Shown here: piece by piece, positions 40,239 through 50,912 of the stretch
How positions within the stretch are numbered: position 1 is the stretch's first letter
How the letters are laid out: each line of letters opens with the position of its first letter
Assembly (NCBI RefSeq): GCF_001591165.1
Contig: NZ_BCUG01000016.1
Coordinates: 1 to 64,000 of the forward strand
Length of the DNA stretch: 64,000 bases
From: Thauera butanivorans NBRC 103042
GTDB taxonomy: Bacteria > Pseudomonadota > Gammaproteobacteria > Burkholderiales > Rhodocyclaceae
Reading direction: 5' to 3'
Notes under the pieces: generated by a model
Seen by the model: the letters and a program-made list of their open reading frames with translations, nothing else
The model's database searches: none
Told to the model about the DNA's origin: nothing
Made by a program: the position numbers and the translations under genes

Positions 40239-41213
40239 TCATCCGAAGCTCGCGCAGGCATCGCGCAGGGCCGCTCGCATTGCCGGTTCGAAAGGATCGT
40301 GCCCCGCGTCGTCCACCCACGCCAGCCGGCTGGCGGGCAGGTGCCGGTGCAGCGCGAGCGCGCCTTCCGGGCGGCAGACCGCGTCCCGGCGGCCGTGCAG
40401 CAGGACGATCGGCAGGCCGGCGAGCGCGGCGGCCTGGCGCCGCCATTCGCCCTCGGCCAGGAAGCAGTCGTGGCGGAGGTAGTGGGCCTGCACCCGGTAC
40501 TTGTCCAGCATGCGTGCGGCGCTTGCCGCGTCGAGTTGCGGCAGCGGCGCCGGCTGGCCGCGGGTGAGGCTGTCTTCCCATTGCATCCAGTGGCGGACGA
40601 CGTTCAGCGCCAGGCCGTGGCCATTCCCGAGCACCGCGTCGCAGATCCGTTCCGCCAGCCGTCCATTGCCCGGCACGCAGGCGGCGAGCCGGGCATGTGC
40701 CGTCGGCTGCAGCGCGGCCGCACCGTCGAAGAACCAGTCGATGTCACTGCGGCGGGCGAGGAAGATGCCGCGCAGCACCGCGCCGAGGCAGGCTGCGCGA
40801 TGCTGCGCGCTCCAGGCCAGTGCCAGCGTCGAACCCCATGAGCCGCCGCTGACCAGCCAGCGTTCGATGCCGAGATGGCGGCGCAGGCGCTCGATGTCGG
40901 CCACCAGGCCGGCCGTGGTATTGGCGGCCGGCGCGCCGCGCGGCGTGCTGCGGCCGCAGCCGCGCTGGTCGAACATCACGATGCGGAAGCGGCTGGCATC
41001 GAACAGGCCGGGATGACGCGGACTGCAGCCGCTGCCCGGGCCGCCGTGCAGGAACAGCAGCGGAATGCCGCCCGGGTTGCCGTATTGCCCGAACCAGATC
41101 GCGTGGCCGTCGCCGACTTCCAGCATGCCCTGCTGCCAGGGCCGCGAGTGGTCTGCGAAAGAGGCTCCGGAACGGACTTCGTCGGGGGCAGGGTTGTCGT
41201 TCATGGTGGCCAT
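40239..41213 (-). CDS. pip: Proline iminopeptidase-like alpha/beta hydrolase
   Basis: The protein (324 residues from ATG 41213; ATG 41204 is equally possible) is an alpha/beta hydrolase of the prolyl aminopeptidase S33 family: LLFLHGGPGSGCSPRHPGLF oxyanion block, FDQRGCGRSTPRG, the nucleophile elbow VSGGSWGSTLALA, the late LLHGRRDAVCRPEGA with the catalytic Asp, and DDAGHDPF with the His. It would release N-terminal proline from peptides. It lies directly upstream of pqqA but points away from it, so it is not in the PQQ operon. Confidence 0.88.
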   Translation of the reverse strand: MATMNDNPAPDEVRSGASFADHSRPWQQGMLEVGDGHAIWFGQYGNPGGIPLLFLHGGPGSGCSPRHPGLFDASRFRIVMFDQRGCGRSTPRGAPAANTTAGLVADIERLRRHLGIERWLVSGGSWGSTLALAWSAQHRAACLGAVLRGIFLARRSDIDWFFDGAAALQPTAHARLAACVPGNGRLAERICDAVLGNGHGLALNVVRHWMQWEDSLTRGQPAPLPQLDAASAARMLDKYRVQAHYLRHDCFLAEGEWRRQAAALAGLPIVLLHGRRDAVCRPEGALALHRHLPASRLAWVDDAGHDPFEPAMRAALRDACASFG

Positions 41214-41401
41214 GCTACTGCTGCACGGCGGGGCCCGCGCCGGCGGCACACCAGCTTCATGAAAATCTTGAGGGCGGCTTCAGAGCTTTGCCGATGCCCG
41301 CGGTCGCGGGCAGGCGCAGGCTATGCACCGTGCCCCGGACGCTTCGTCCCGCACCGCACCGGGCGAACCGGCAAACCCCCGACCACGACAGGAGACACAC
41401 C

Positions 41402-41476
41402 ATGAAATGGGAAACCCCGACTGCCACCGACATGCGTTTCGGCTTCGAAATCACCATGTACATCGCGAACCGCTGA
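41402..41476 (+). CDS. pqqA: PQQ precursor peptide PqqA
   Basis: The 24-residue ribosomal precursor of pyrroloquinoline quinone starts [10 protein letters not shown] and holds the modified core FEITMY, where Glu16 and Tyr20 keep the obligatory E-x3-Y spacing and are cross-linked by PqqE. AGGAGA lies 7 bp upstream. The gene is too short for most gene callers. A perfect 11-bp hairpin follows its stop before pqqB. Confidence 0.97.
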   Translation: MKWETPTATDMRFGFEITMYIANR

Positions 41477-41485
41477 TGCCGTCGC

Positions 41486-41510
41486 CCGGGAGCTGCGCGG
41501 CAGCTCCCGG
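41486..41510 (+). promoter_or_regulatory. Perfect hairpin between pqqA and pqqB
   Basis: CCGGGAGCTGC and GCAGCTCCCGG are perfect complements with a 3-base GCG loop. No U-run follows, so it is unlikely to be a full terminator; it more likely protects the pqqA part of the transcript or attenuates transcription, raising PqqA over the enzymes. Confidence 0.75.
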
Positions 41511-41534
41511 CCAGGCAGGGATGGAGGGCTGCAG

Positions 41535-42449
41535 GTGAAAGTACGTGTTCTCGGCTCGGCTGCCGGCGGCGGATTCCCGCAGTGGAACTGCAACTGCCGC
41601 AACTGCGATGGCCTGCGCCGCGGCAGCGTGCGTGCCCGTGCCCGCACCCAGTCGTCGATCGCGGCGAGCGGCGACGGCGAGAACTGGGTGCTGTTCAACG
41701 CTTCGCCCGACATCCTGCAGCAGTTGCGCGAGACGCCGGAGCTGCAACCGGCACGTTCGCTGCGCGACACCGCGATTCGTGCCATCGTGCTGATCGATGC
41801 GCAGATCGACCATACCACCGGCCTGCTGATGCTGCGCGAGCACCGCCAGCCGCACGTGCTGTGGTGCACCGCGCCGGTGCGCGAGGACCTGAGCACCGGC
41901 AACCCGCTGTTCGGCGTGCTCGGCCACTACTGCGGGCTGGACCTGCACGAGATTCCGCTGCAGGGCGGCTTCAGCATTCCCGAACTGCCGGGCATCGGTT
42001 TCGCCGCGCTGCCGATCAGCAGCAATGCACCGCCGTATTCGCCGCGGCGCGACCGCCCGCAGCCGGGCGACAACATCGGCGTCACGCTGAATTGTGCGGA
42101 CAGCGGCCGCCGCCTGTTCTACGCGCCCGGCCTCGGCGAGATGACGCCCGACGTCTGGGCGGCGATGCAGGCCGCCGACTGCGTGCTGGTCGATGGCACC
42201 TTGTGGACCGACGACGAGATGATCCGTCTCAGCGCTTCCGGCAAGACCTCACGCTCGATGGGGCACCTGCCGCAGAGCGGCCCCGGCGGCATGCTGGAGT
42301 GGTTGGAGCAACTGCCGGCTACTACCCGCAAGATCCTGATCCACATCAACAACACCAATCCGATCCTGGACGAGGACAGCCCCGAGCGTGCCGAGCTGAA
42401 TGCACGCGGCGTGGAAGTCGCCTGGGACGGCATGGTGATCGAACTCTGA
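41535..42449 (+). CDS. pqqB: PQQ biosynthesis protein PqqB
   Basis: PqqB is a metallo-beta-lactamase-fold iron enzyme that hydroxylates the tyrosine of the cross-linked dipeptide. The 304-residue protein starts [21 protein letters not shown], with the structural zinc cysteines CNCRNCDG. The usual HxHxDH active site of the fold is replaced, as in the family, by [26 protein letters not shown] and the late HINNTNPIL are present. It lies 58 bp after pqqA. Confidence 0.96.
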   Translation: MKVRVLGSAAGGGFPQWNCNCRNCDGLRRGSVRARARTQSSIAASGDGENWVLFNASPDILQQLRETPELQPARSLRDTAIRAIVLIDAQIDHTTGLLMLREHRQPHVLWCTAPVREDLSTGNPLFGVLGHYCGLDLHEIPLQGGFSIPELPGIGFAALPISSNAPPYSPRRDRPQPGDNIGVTLNCADSGRRLFYAPGLGEMTPDVWAAMQAADCVLVDGTLWTDDEMIRLSASGKTSRSMGHLPQSGPGGMLEWLEQLPATTRKILIHINNTNPILDEDSPERAELNARGVEVAWDGMVIEL

Positions 42450-42495
42450 GCGGCTGTGCTGCAGCCTGCCGAGGATTGCCCGATGGGAGCGACTG

Positions 42496-43266
42496 ATGGA
42501 CGCTGAACTGATTGCCCCGCCGCCTGCCGCCCCTGCCGTCGATGACGGGGAGGCGCCGCTGCCGCACGAGGAATTCGAAGCGCGGCTGCGCGGCAAGAGC
42601 ACGCGCTACCACATCCATCATCCCTTCCACGTGATGATGGCCGAAGGGCGGCTGACGCCGGCGCAGCTTCGCGGCTGGGTTGCCAACCGCTTCTACTACC
42701 AGGTGTCGATTCCGCTGAAGGACGCCGCGATTCTCGCCAACTGCCCGGAGCGCGAGATCCGCCGCGAGTGGATCCAGCGCATCCTCGACCATGACGGCCG
42801 CGGCGCCGACGACCCCGGCGGCATCGAAGCCTGGATCCGGCTCGGCGAAGCGGTCGGACTGACGAGGGAGGACGTCACCTCGCTGCGCCTGGTGGCGCCG
42901 GCGGCGCGCTTCGCGGTCGATGCCTACGTCAATTTCGCCCGCCGGCAGCCCTGGGAGGAGGCGGTCGCTTCCAGCCTCACCGAGCTGTTCGCGCCGCACA
43001 TCCACCAGCAGCGCATCGACACCTGGCCACAGGTCTACCCCTGGGTCGATCCGGCGGGGCTGCAGTATTTCCGCAACCGCCTCACCCAGGCCAGGCGCGA
43101 CGTCGACCACGGCCTGCGCTTCACGCTCGAGCACTTCAGCCGCAGCCGTGCCTTGCAGGAGCGTGCGCTGGAAATCCTGCAGTTCAAGCTCGACGTGCTG
43201 TGGGCGCTGGCCGACGCGATCATGCTCGATCAGTGCGAGATCGAGATACGGGGAGCGAAGGCATGA
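42496..43266 (+). CDS. pqqC: Pyrroloquinoline-quinone synthase PqqC
   Basis: PqqC is the cofactor-free oxidase that completes PQQ by ring closure and eight-electron oxidation. The 256-residue helical protein has [32 protein letters not shown] near the start (active-site His and Tyr residues), [10 protein letters not shown], and the late [22 protein letters not shown]. It has an N-terminal Pro/Ala-rich extension of about 25 residues. Its stop overlaps pqqD by 4 bp. Confidence 0.96.
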   Translation: MDAELIAPPPAAPAVDDGEAPLPHEEFEARLRGKSTRYHIHHPFHVMMAEGRLTPAQLRGWVANRFYYQVSIPLKDAAILANCPEREIRREWIQRILDHDGRGADDPGGIEAWIRLGEAVGLTREDVTSLRLVAPAARFAVDAYVNFARRQPWEEAVASSLTELFAPHIHQQRIDTWPQVYPWVDPAGLQYFRNRLTQARRDVDHGLRFTLEHFSRSRALQERALEILQFKLDVLWALADAIMLDQCEIEIRGAKA

Positions 43267-43574
43267 GCCGGGAAAATATCGCGGAAGCTGCCGGGCCGCT
43301 CGCCGGCGCCTGCCCGAAAGTGTCGCGCCGCTTTCGTCTGCAATGGGAGGAGGCGCAGCAGTCCTGGGTACTGCTCTACCCGGAAGGCATGGTCAGGCTC
43401 AACCGGAGCGCCGGCGAGATCCTGCGGCGCTGCGACGGCACTCGCACGCTGGAGACCATCGTCGGCGAACTGGAGCAGAGCTTCGGTGCCAGTGATCTGA
43501 CCGCCGACGTCAGTGCCTTCATCGACATGGCGCGCCAGCAGCAATGGCTCGAAGCCAGGGCAGGCCGGCCATGA
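43263..43574 (+). CDS. pqqD: PQQ peptide chaperone PqqD
   Basis: PqqD is a RiPP-recognition element that binds PqqA and presents it to PqqE. The 103-residue protein shows the family blocks [38 protein letters not shown]-type core, then [13 protein letters not shown] and [14 protein letters not shown]. It overlaps pqqC and pqqE by 4 bp each, ensuring balanced synthesis. Confidence 0.95.
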   Translation: MSRENIAEAAGPLAGACPKVSRRFRLQWEEAQQSWVLLYPEGMVRLNRSAGEILRRCDGTRTLETIVGELEQSFGASDLTADVSAFIDMARQQQWLEARAGRP

Positions 43575-44737
43575 ACGCGCCGCTGCCAGTTACGCCGGTT
43601 GCCTCGCCCGGCCCGCCGCTGTGGCTGCTGGCGGAAGTGACTTATCGCTGCCCGCTGCATTGCGCCTTCTGCTACAACCCGGTCGATTTCGCCCGCCACG
43701 ATAGCGAACTGGCCACCGAGGACTGGCTGCGGGTGCTGCGCGAAGCGCGTGCCGCCGGCAGCGTGCAGTGCGGCTTTTCCGGCGGCGAGCCGCTGATGCG
43801 CGACGATCTCGAAATCCTGGTGGCAGAAGCGCACCGCCTCGGCTTCTACACCAACCTGCTGACCTCGGGCGTCGGCCTCGATGCCAGGCGCGCCCAGGCC
43901 TTGCGCGAGGCCGGGCTGGATCACATCCAGTTGTCCTTCCAGGACTCGACCCGCGAACTCAACGATTTCCTCTCGCACACCCGCACCTTCGACCTCAAGC
44001 AGCGCGTTGCCGGCCTGATCAAGCACAACGGCTGGCCGATGGTAATGAATTGCGTGATCCACCGGCTCAACATCGACTACGTCGAGAACATCATCGACAT
44101 GGCGGTCGAGCTCGGCGCCGAATACCTGGAGCTCGCCAACAGCCAGTACTACTCCTGGGCACTGCTCAACCGCGACCAGTTGATGCCCTCGCGTGCCCAG
44201 CTCGAGCGCGCCGAGCGTATCGTCAACGAATGCCGGCAGCGCCTCGGCGACCGCATCCGCATCTTCTTCGTCGTGCCCGACTACTACGAGACGCGGCCCA
44301 AGAAGTGCATGAATGGCTGGGGCGAAGTCTTCCTGACGGTGACGCCGGACGGCACGGCCTTGCCCTGCCATACCGCGCGCATGCTGCCCGGGCTGGACTT
44401 TCCCAACGTCCGCGACATGGACGTGAAGTCGATCTGGTACGGCTCGGAAGGCTTCAGCCGCTATCGCGGCGATGCCTGGATGAAGGATCCGTGCCGAAGC
44501 TGTCCCGACAAGGAAAAGGACCGCGGCGGCTGCCGCTGCCAGGCCTGGATGCTGGCCGGCGATCCGGCTGCGGCCGATCCGGTCTGCGACAAATCGCCCC
44601 ACCACAGCAAGGTCGTGCAGGTGGTGGAACAGGCCAGCGACCCCGGCTGGAAGGGCGGTGCGAAGCCGCTGATCTTCCGCGATCTGCGCCGCTCGCGGGA
44701 ACTCGGGGCGCTAGAAAAGAGTGCGGCGGACGGCTGA
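43571..44737 (+). CDS. pqqE: PqqA peptide cyclase (radical SAM) PqqE
   Basis: PqqE joins Glu16 and Tyr20 of PqqA by a carbon-carbon bond. The 388-residue protein has the radical-SAM cluster CPLHCAFC (C-x3-C-x2-C) near residue 30, SGGEPLMRDD, and a C-terminal SPASM region with auxiliary-cluster cysteines in CHTARMLPGL and DPCRSCPDKEKDRGGCRCQAW. ATG 43571 overlaps the pqqD stop. No pqqF/G protease gene follows. Confidence 0.97.
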   Translation: MNAPLPVTPVASPGPPLWLLAEVTYRCPLHCAFCYNPVDFARHDSELATEDWLRVLREARAAGSVQCGFSGGEPLMRDDLEILVAEAHRLGFYTNLLTSGVGLDARRAQALREAGLDHIQLSFQDSTRELNDFLSHTRTFDLKQRVAGLIKHNGWPMVMNCVIHRLNIDYVENIIDMAVELGAEYLELANSQYYSWALLNRDQLMPSRAQLERAERIVNECRQRLGDRIRIFFVVPDYYETRPKKCMNGWGEVFLTVTPDGTALPCHTARMLPGLDFPNVRDMDVKSIWYGSEGFSRYRGDAWMKDPCRSCPDKEKDRGGCRCQAWMLAGDPAAADPVCDKSPHHSKVVQVVEQASDPGWKGGAKPLIFRDLRRSRELGALEKSAADG

Positions 44738-44792
44738 GCCGTCGCCGATGCCGTCATTCAGCCGATTCGGTCCAACACTCCATGTACCGTAT

Positions 44793-44899
44793 CCGCAGGG
44801 ACGGCTTCAGCCGGGAGCGCCTGGCGGCGAAAGCAGCCGTGGAAGCGCGGCGCAGCCCCGTTCGCGGCCAGGCGCCCCGGGCCAAGCCGCTCCTGCAAT
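44793..44899. repeat. REP-like inverted pair downstream of pqqE
   Basis: GCAGGGACGGCTTCAGCC (from 44794) and, on the opposite strand, GCAGGAGCGGCTTGGCCCGG (ending 44896) face each other about 100 bp apart. Each has the GCAGG-(G/A)-(A/G)CGGCTT core and an inner GGCTTCAGCC or GGCTTGGCC palindrome, as in repetitive extragenic palindromes of Pseudomonas and relatives. The pair lies in the pqqE-apaG convergent gap, a usual place for such elements. Confidence 0.55.
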
Positions 44900-44931
44900 G
44901 ACTGGGCCGTCGTCGGTACGGTGTCATGGCT

Positions 44932-46787
<1,856 letters not shown>

Positions 46788-46814
46788 GTCCCGCAGGAGA
46801 GGATCAATGAAAAC

Positions 46815-46840
46815 GAGCGCCACCTGCGGGTGGCGCTTTG
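46815..46840 (+). terminator. Hairpin after purB
   Basis: AGCGCCACC and GGTGGCGCT are perfect 9-bp arms around TGCG, followed by TTGCC. The U-tract is short, so termination may be partial, letting transcription reach the DUF2322 gene. Confidence 0.6.
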
Positions 46841-46861
46841 CCGTAAGCAAGGAGCAAGCAC

Positions 46862-47179
46862 ATGGCTTTTGCCGACAACCTGAAAGCGATGCCCGGCGTG
46901 TCGCATCTTTGCGCCCTGAACCTGATCGACGCTGCCGACAGCATCGTCGCCTCCATCGAGAACAAGCCGGGCCAGGCGGGCTCGCTGGTGGTCTACAACC
47001 ACCTCGCCCAGCTCTATGGCGCGATCACGCCCGAGGCGGCGAAGAAAGGCCTGGAGCTCTACGCCGAGCACACCGAGGATGCGCGCACCAACCCCGGCAA
47101 GCATCCCAACATCGACCGCCTGATCGGGCTGATGGAGCGGGGCGAGACCCTGCGCGTGAAGCAGGTGTTCGCCGTCTGA
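46862..47179 (+). CDS. DUF2322-family protein
   Basis: A 105-residue soluble protein beginning MAFADNLKAMPGVSHLCALNLID, with NKPGQAGSLVVYNHLAQLYGAI and the striking LYAEHTEDARTNPGKHPNIDRL segment. I recognise this as the DUF2322 family, mainly found in betaproteobacteria, with no known role. The charged YAEHTEDAR...GKHPNID stretch is the conserved core. AAGGAG lies 9 bp upstream. It follows purB after 74 bp that contain a hairpin. Confidence 0.82.
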   Translation: MAFADNLKAMPGVSHLCALNLIDAADSIVASIENKPGQAGSLVVYNHLAQLYGAITPEAAKKGLELYAEHTEDARTNPGKHPNIDRLIGLMERGETLRVKQVFAV

Positions 47180-47214
47180 TCGCCTGTGGCCCTCGCCTGC
47201 GGGCGAGGGGGCGT

Positions 47215-47640
47215 TCAGGCTTTCCGGGCGAGGAAGAAGGCGGTGTCCCCAGTGAAACTGCCATCTTCCTCGATCTCGAAGCATTCCTTCACGGCAGGCG
47301 TAGCCTGATCCTGCAGCGAGCGGATCGCGGCGACATGCGGTGCCGGCGTGTTCATGCGCGCGACCCAGGTGGGAAAGGCGAGGCGCAGGCGGAAGGTCCT
47401 GCATTCCTCGATGGCGAAGCCCGCGCGCGCCAGTGCCGCCAGCCATTCGGCGGCCGAGGCGTTGCGCACGTGGGAAGGGGCGCGCAGCAGTTCGAGGCTT
47501 TGCAGCCAGATGTCGAGCAGGAAGCTGCCGGGCGACACTACGTCCATGAAGATGGCCGTGCCGCCGGGCTTGAGGACGCGCTGCATTTCGGCCAGCCCGC
47601 CGTCGAAGGCGTGCCAGTGATGGGCGCTGAAGCGCGTTGC
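47215..47640 (-). pseudogene. Truncated class I SAM methyltransferase
   Basis: The frame keeps the C-terminal part of a UbiE/YafE-like methyltransferase: RFSAHHWHAFDGGLAEMQRVLKPGG, IFMDVVSPGSFLLDIWLQ, RAPSHVRNASAAEWLAALARAGF and the tail DGSFTGDTAFFLARKA. The N-terminal half with the SAM-binding DLGCGxG loop is missing. The frame stays open upstream to 47799, but those residues (MRCTTHLAEPAVL-type) show no similarity and run into A+T-rich DNA. It is therefore probably a 5'-deleted remnant; the breakpoint is near 47640. Confidence 0.72.
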
Positions 47641-47802
47641 CTGCTCGAATACGTGCTGCTGGCAGAAGAAGCGCGGAAGCCGCGTCGCGTCGGCGGCGCC
47701 GGCTGCGTCTGAGCCAGGCGTATGGAAAGGGCTGCGGGAGACCCGAAGGTTCGGAGCCGAAAGCACGGCCGGTTCAGCAAGGTGTGTTGTACAGCGCACT
47801 CG

Positions 47803-47825
47803 AAAGTATCTTTATACGGTACTTT
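47803..47825. promoter_or_regulatory. Inverted repeat upstream of the XRE regulator
   Basis: AAAGTA (47803-47808) and TACTTT (47820-47825) are perfect 6-bp inverted arms, 17 bp centre to centre, with GTAT/ATAC nested inside. The stretch is A+T-rich within G+C-rich surroundings, 75 bp before the regulator start; it could be an autoregulatory operator. This is inference. Confidence 0.35.
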
Positions 47826-47900
47826 TTCTCAGAATGAAGATTGAAAGTGTTTTCAGGACTATGCTGCGAACCCTGTCATCACTTCCCGAATTTCTACGCC

Positions 47901-48662
47901 ATGAGCACTTCCGCCGATCTCGTCGCCGCGCTGAAAGCCGAACTGCGCGAGGCCCGCATCACCTATGCCGAGCTGGCCGAGCGCATCGGCCTGGCCGAAT
48001 CCAGCGTCAAGCGCATGTTCGCCCAGGGCGGCGACATGCCCTTGTCGCGCGTCGATGAAATCTGCCGCGTGCTGCGGCTGGACTTCGCCGATCTCGCCCG
48101 CCGCGTGGCGGAGCGTCAGCCGCTGCTTGCCGAACTGACGCTGGAACAGGAACAGGCGGTGGTGGCGGATCGTCGCCTGCTGCTGGTGGCGACCTGCTGC
48201 ATGAGCCAGTGGAGCGCCGAGCAGATCGTCGCCACCTACCGTATCGACGCGGCCGAATGCACCGCCCATCTGCTGCGGCTGGACTGCCTTGGCATCATCG
48301 AGCTGCGGCCGCTCAACCGTTACCGCTTGCGCGTGGCGAAAGGCTTTCGCTGGTGTCCGCACGGCCCGGTGATGAGTTATTTCCGCAGCGAAGTGCTGGA
48401 CGAGTACTTTGCCGGCGGCTTCGACGGCGAAGCCGAGATGCTGAGCGTGGTCCATGGCCAGCTCGGCGTCGGTGTGGCCGAAGGCTTCCGCGAACGGCTG
48501 ATGCGCATCGGCGAGGACTTTTCCCGCCAGCACGTGGCCGACCAGAAACTGCCATCCGCCCGGCGCCGTCCCTACACCTTGGTGATCGCGATGCGTTCGT
48601 GGCTGATGTCGGCGTTCCGCGACCTCAAGCGCGACGACGTCGCCTGGCCGGATGCCGGCTGA
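47901..48662 (+). CDS. XRE-family helix-turn-helix regulator
   Basis: The 253-residue protein has an N-terminal Cro/CI-type HTH at about residues 7-65 (LREARITYAELAERIGLAESSVKRMF with the recognition helix ESSVKRMFA, then MPLSRVDEICRVLRLDFADLAR). The remaining 190 residues form a domain I cannot name; it has a helical LTLEQEQAVVADRRLLLVATCC part, a winged-helix-like segment (WSAEQIVATYRIDAAECTAHLLRLDCLGIIELRP) and a C-terminal part ending SAFRDLKRDD. Such proteins sit beside the lipid operon that starts 97 bp downstream, which it may control. Confidence 0.85.
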   Translation: MSTSADLVAALKAELREARITYAELAERIGLAESSVKRMFAQGGDMPLSRVDEICRVLRLDFADLARRVAERQPLLAELTLEQEQAVVADRRLLLVATCCMSQWSAEQIVATYRIDAAECTAHLLRLDCLGIIELRPLNRYRLRVAKGFRWCPHGPVMSYFRSEVLDEYFAGGFDGEAEMLSVVHGQLGVGVAEGFRERLMRIGEDFSRQHVADQKLPSARRRPYTLVIAMRSWLMSAFRDLKRDDVAWPDAG

Positions 48663-48758
48663 AGCCTCATCTGGCCAAGTCCTGACCAAATCCCGGCCGA
48701 ATCCTGCCGCTTGCCGGGCTTCATTCCTTTTCCCGCTTTCCTGTCCAGACCCGACACC

Positions 48759-50912
48759 ATGTTCCGTTCCCTGCTCAAGACCGTGCTGCGCGCCGCCGCA
48801 CGGGTGCTGTTCCGCGTCCGCGTCGAAGGCTGCCTGCCCGCGCAGCCGTCGCGGCTGCTGGTCATCGCCAACCACGAATCCTTTCTCGACGGCCTGCTGC
48901 TCGCCCTGTTCCTGCCTTACGACCCGGTGTTCGTCGTCAATACCCGGATCGCCGAGCGTCCCTTCTTCCGCCTTCTGCTGGCACTGGTCGATCACCTGAA
49001 AGTCGATACGAGCAGCCCGATGGCGATGAGGCAGGTGGTGCGCCTGATCGAATCCGGCCGCCCGGTGGCGATCTTCCCGGAAGGGCGCATCACCACTACC
49101 GGCAGCCTGATGAAGACCTACGACGGTCCGGCCTTCGTCGCCGCCCGCACCGGCGCCACCTTGCTGCCGGTGCGCATCGACGGCGCCGCGCGCACCTATT
49201 TCTCCCGCCTGGGTGGGCGCTATCCGCGCCGCCTGTTGCCGCAGATCAGCCTGTTCGTGCAGCCCGCCACGCGCATCGACATGCCGTCGGCGCCGACCGC
49301 CCGCGAACGTCGGCGCAAGGCGGGCGAGGCGATGCGCCGGGTGATGCAGGAGATGATCTTCGCCAGCCGGCCGCGCCAGACCCTGTTCGAAGCGCTGCTC
49401 GACGCCAGCGCCATTCACGGCGCCCGGCGGCCGGTGGTGGAAGACGTCAAGCAGCAGGAATACGGCTACGGCGAAGTGTTGCGCATGGCGCTCGGCCTGG
49501 GGCGGCTGGTGTCGCGCCATACCGAGGCGGGCGAGAACGTCGGCGTGCTGCTGCCCAATCTGGCGCCCACGTTGGCGCTGGTGTTCGGTTTGAGCGCGCA
49601 GCGCCGCGTGCCGGCGATGCTCAACTACACTGCCGGCGTGGACGGCATGCAGGCTGCCTGCACTGCCGCCGGCATCCGCACCGTGCTGACCGCCCGCGCC
49701 TTCGTCGACCAGGCCAGGCTGGGCGACAAGCTGGCGGCGCTGCAGGGCGTGCGCGTACTGTACCTGGAAGACCTGCGTGCCGGCATGTCGCTGGCCGACA
49801 GGCTGTGGCTGGTGCTGTGGGCGGTACGCTTCCCGCGCCTGGCCAGTCACATCGGCGATGCAGAGGATCCGGCGGTGATCCTGTTCACTTCGGGTTCCGA
49901 AGGCAAGCCCAAGGGCGTGGTGCTGTCGCACCGTGCGCTGCTCGCCAACATCGCGCAGATTCGTGCGGTGGTGGATTTCTCGGTGGATGACAAGGTGCTG
50001 GATGCGCTGCCGCTGTTCCATTCCTTCGGCCTGACGGCCGGCGGCCTGCTGCCGGTGCTGTGCGGCGCGCGGGTGTTCCTGTATCCCAGCCCGCTGCACT
50101 ACCGGGTGATTCCGGAACTGGCCTACGATCGAGGCTGCACTGCGCTGCTGGGTACCTCGACCTTTCTCGGCAACTACGCCAGGCACGCCCACCCTTACGA
50201 TTTCCATCGCCTGCGCTACGTCATCGCCGGCGCCGAGAAGCTGGCCGAGCCGGTGAGGGAGGCCTGGTTCGACAAGTTCGGCATCCGTATCCTCGAAGGC
50301 TATGGCGCCACCGAAACTGCCCCGGTGATTGCGGTGAACACGCCGATGGCTTTCCGCCGCGGCACCGTCGGCCAGATCCTGCCCGGCCTGCATGCGAAGC
50401 TGGTGCCGGTGGCGGGCATCGGCGATTTCGATGGCCGGCGCGGCATGCTGCACGTGCAGGGGCCGAACCTGATGAGCGGCTACCTGCGCGCCGAAGCGCC
50501 GGGTCTGCTGCAGCCGCCGGTGTCGGCGCTGGGCGAAGGCTGGTACGAAACCGGCGACGTGGTGGAGATCGACGACGAGGGCTTCGTGCGCATCGTCGGC
50601 CGCGTCAAGCGCTTCGCCAAGCTTGCCGGCGAAATGGTCAGCCTGGAGGTGGTGGAGAAGATCGCCGCGCTGGCTTCGCCCGCTGCCCAGCACGCTGCCA
50701 GCAGCCGTGCCGACGCGGCGCGCGGCGAGGCGCTGGTGCTGTTCAGCACCGACCCGGCGCTGGGCCGCGAGGCGCTCACCGCCGCGGCGCAGAAGGCCGG
50801 CATGGCCGAACTGGCGGTGCCGCGCCTGATCGTACCGGTGGCGGCACTGCCGCTGCTGGGCACCGGCAAGACCGACTACGTCACCCTCAAGCAATGGGCG
50901 GAGGCCGCATGA
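48759..50912 (+). CDS. Aas-like fusion: PlsC acyltransferase + AMP-dependent acyl-ACP synthetase
   Basis: The 717-residue protein joins two enzymes. Residues 1-210 are a PlsC domain (NHESFLD as HX4D; FPEGRITTTG). Residues about 235-717 are an AMP-binding acyl-CoA/ACP synthetase with the P-loop FTSGSEGKPKGVVLSH near residue 375, GYGATETAPVIAVN, and YETGDVVEIDDEGFVRIVGR, ending with the catalytic-lysine segment GTGKTDYVTLK. This is the Aas layout: re-acylation of lysophosphatidylethanolamine with fatty acids activated on ACP at the inner membrane. E. coli Aas pairs with the flippase LplT, and an LplT-like protein is encoded two genes on. Its stop overlaps the next gene (ATGA). Confidence 0.88.
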   Translation: MFRSLLKTVLRAAARVLFRVRVEGCLPAQPSRLLVIANHESFLDGLLLALFLPYDPVFVVNTRIAERPFFRLLLALVDHLKVDTSSPMAMRQVVRLIESGRPVAIFPEGRITTTGSLMKTYDGPAFVAARTGATLLPVRIDGAARTYFSRLGGRYPRRLLPQISLFVQPATRIDMPSAPTARERRRKAGEAMRRVMQEMIFASRPRQTLFEALLDASAIHGARRPVVEDVKQQEYGYGEVLRMALGLGRLVSRHTEAGENVGVLLPNLAPTLALVFGLSAQRRVPAMLNYTAGVDGMQAACTAAGIRTVLTARAFVDQARLGDKLAALQGVRVLYLEDLRAGMSLADRLWLVLWAVRFPRLASHIGDAEDPAVILFTSGSEGKPKGVVLSHRALLANIAQIRAVVDFSVDDKVLDALPLFHSFGLTAGGLLPVLCGARVFLYPSPLHYRVIPELAYDRGCTALLGTSTFLGNYARHAHPYDFHRLRYVIAGAEKLAEPVREAWFDKFGIRILEGYGATETAPVIAVNTPMAFRRGTVGQILPGLHAKLVPVAGIGDFDGRRGMLHVQGPNLMSGYLRAEAPGLLQPPVSALGEGWYETGDVVEIDDEGFVRIVGRVKRFAKLAGEMVSLEVVEKIAALASPAAQHAASSRADAARGEALVLFSTDPALGREALTAAAQKAGMAELAVPRLIVPVAALPLLGTGKTDYVTLKQWAEAA

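Noticed and set aside
41486-41510. pqqA-pqqB hairpin as an intrinsic terminator
   Set aside because: No U-run follows, and pqqBCDE needs read-through from it.
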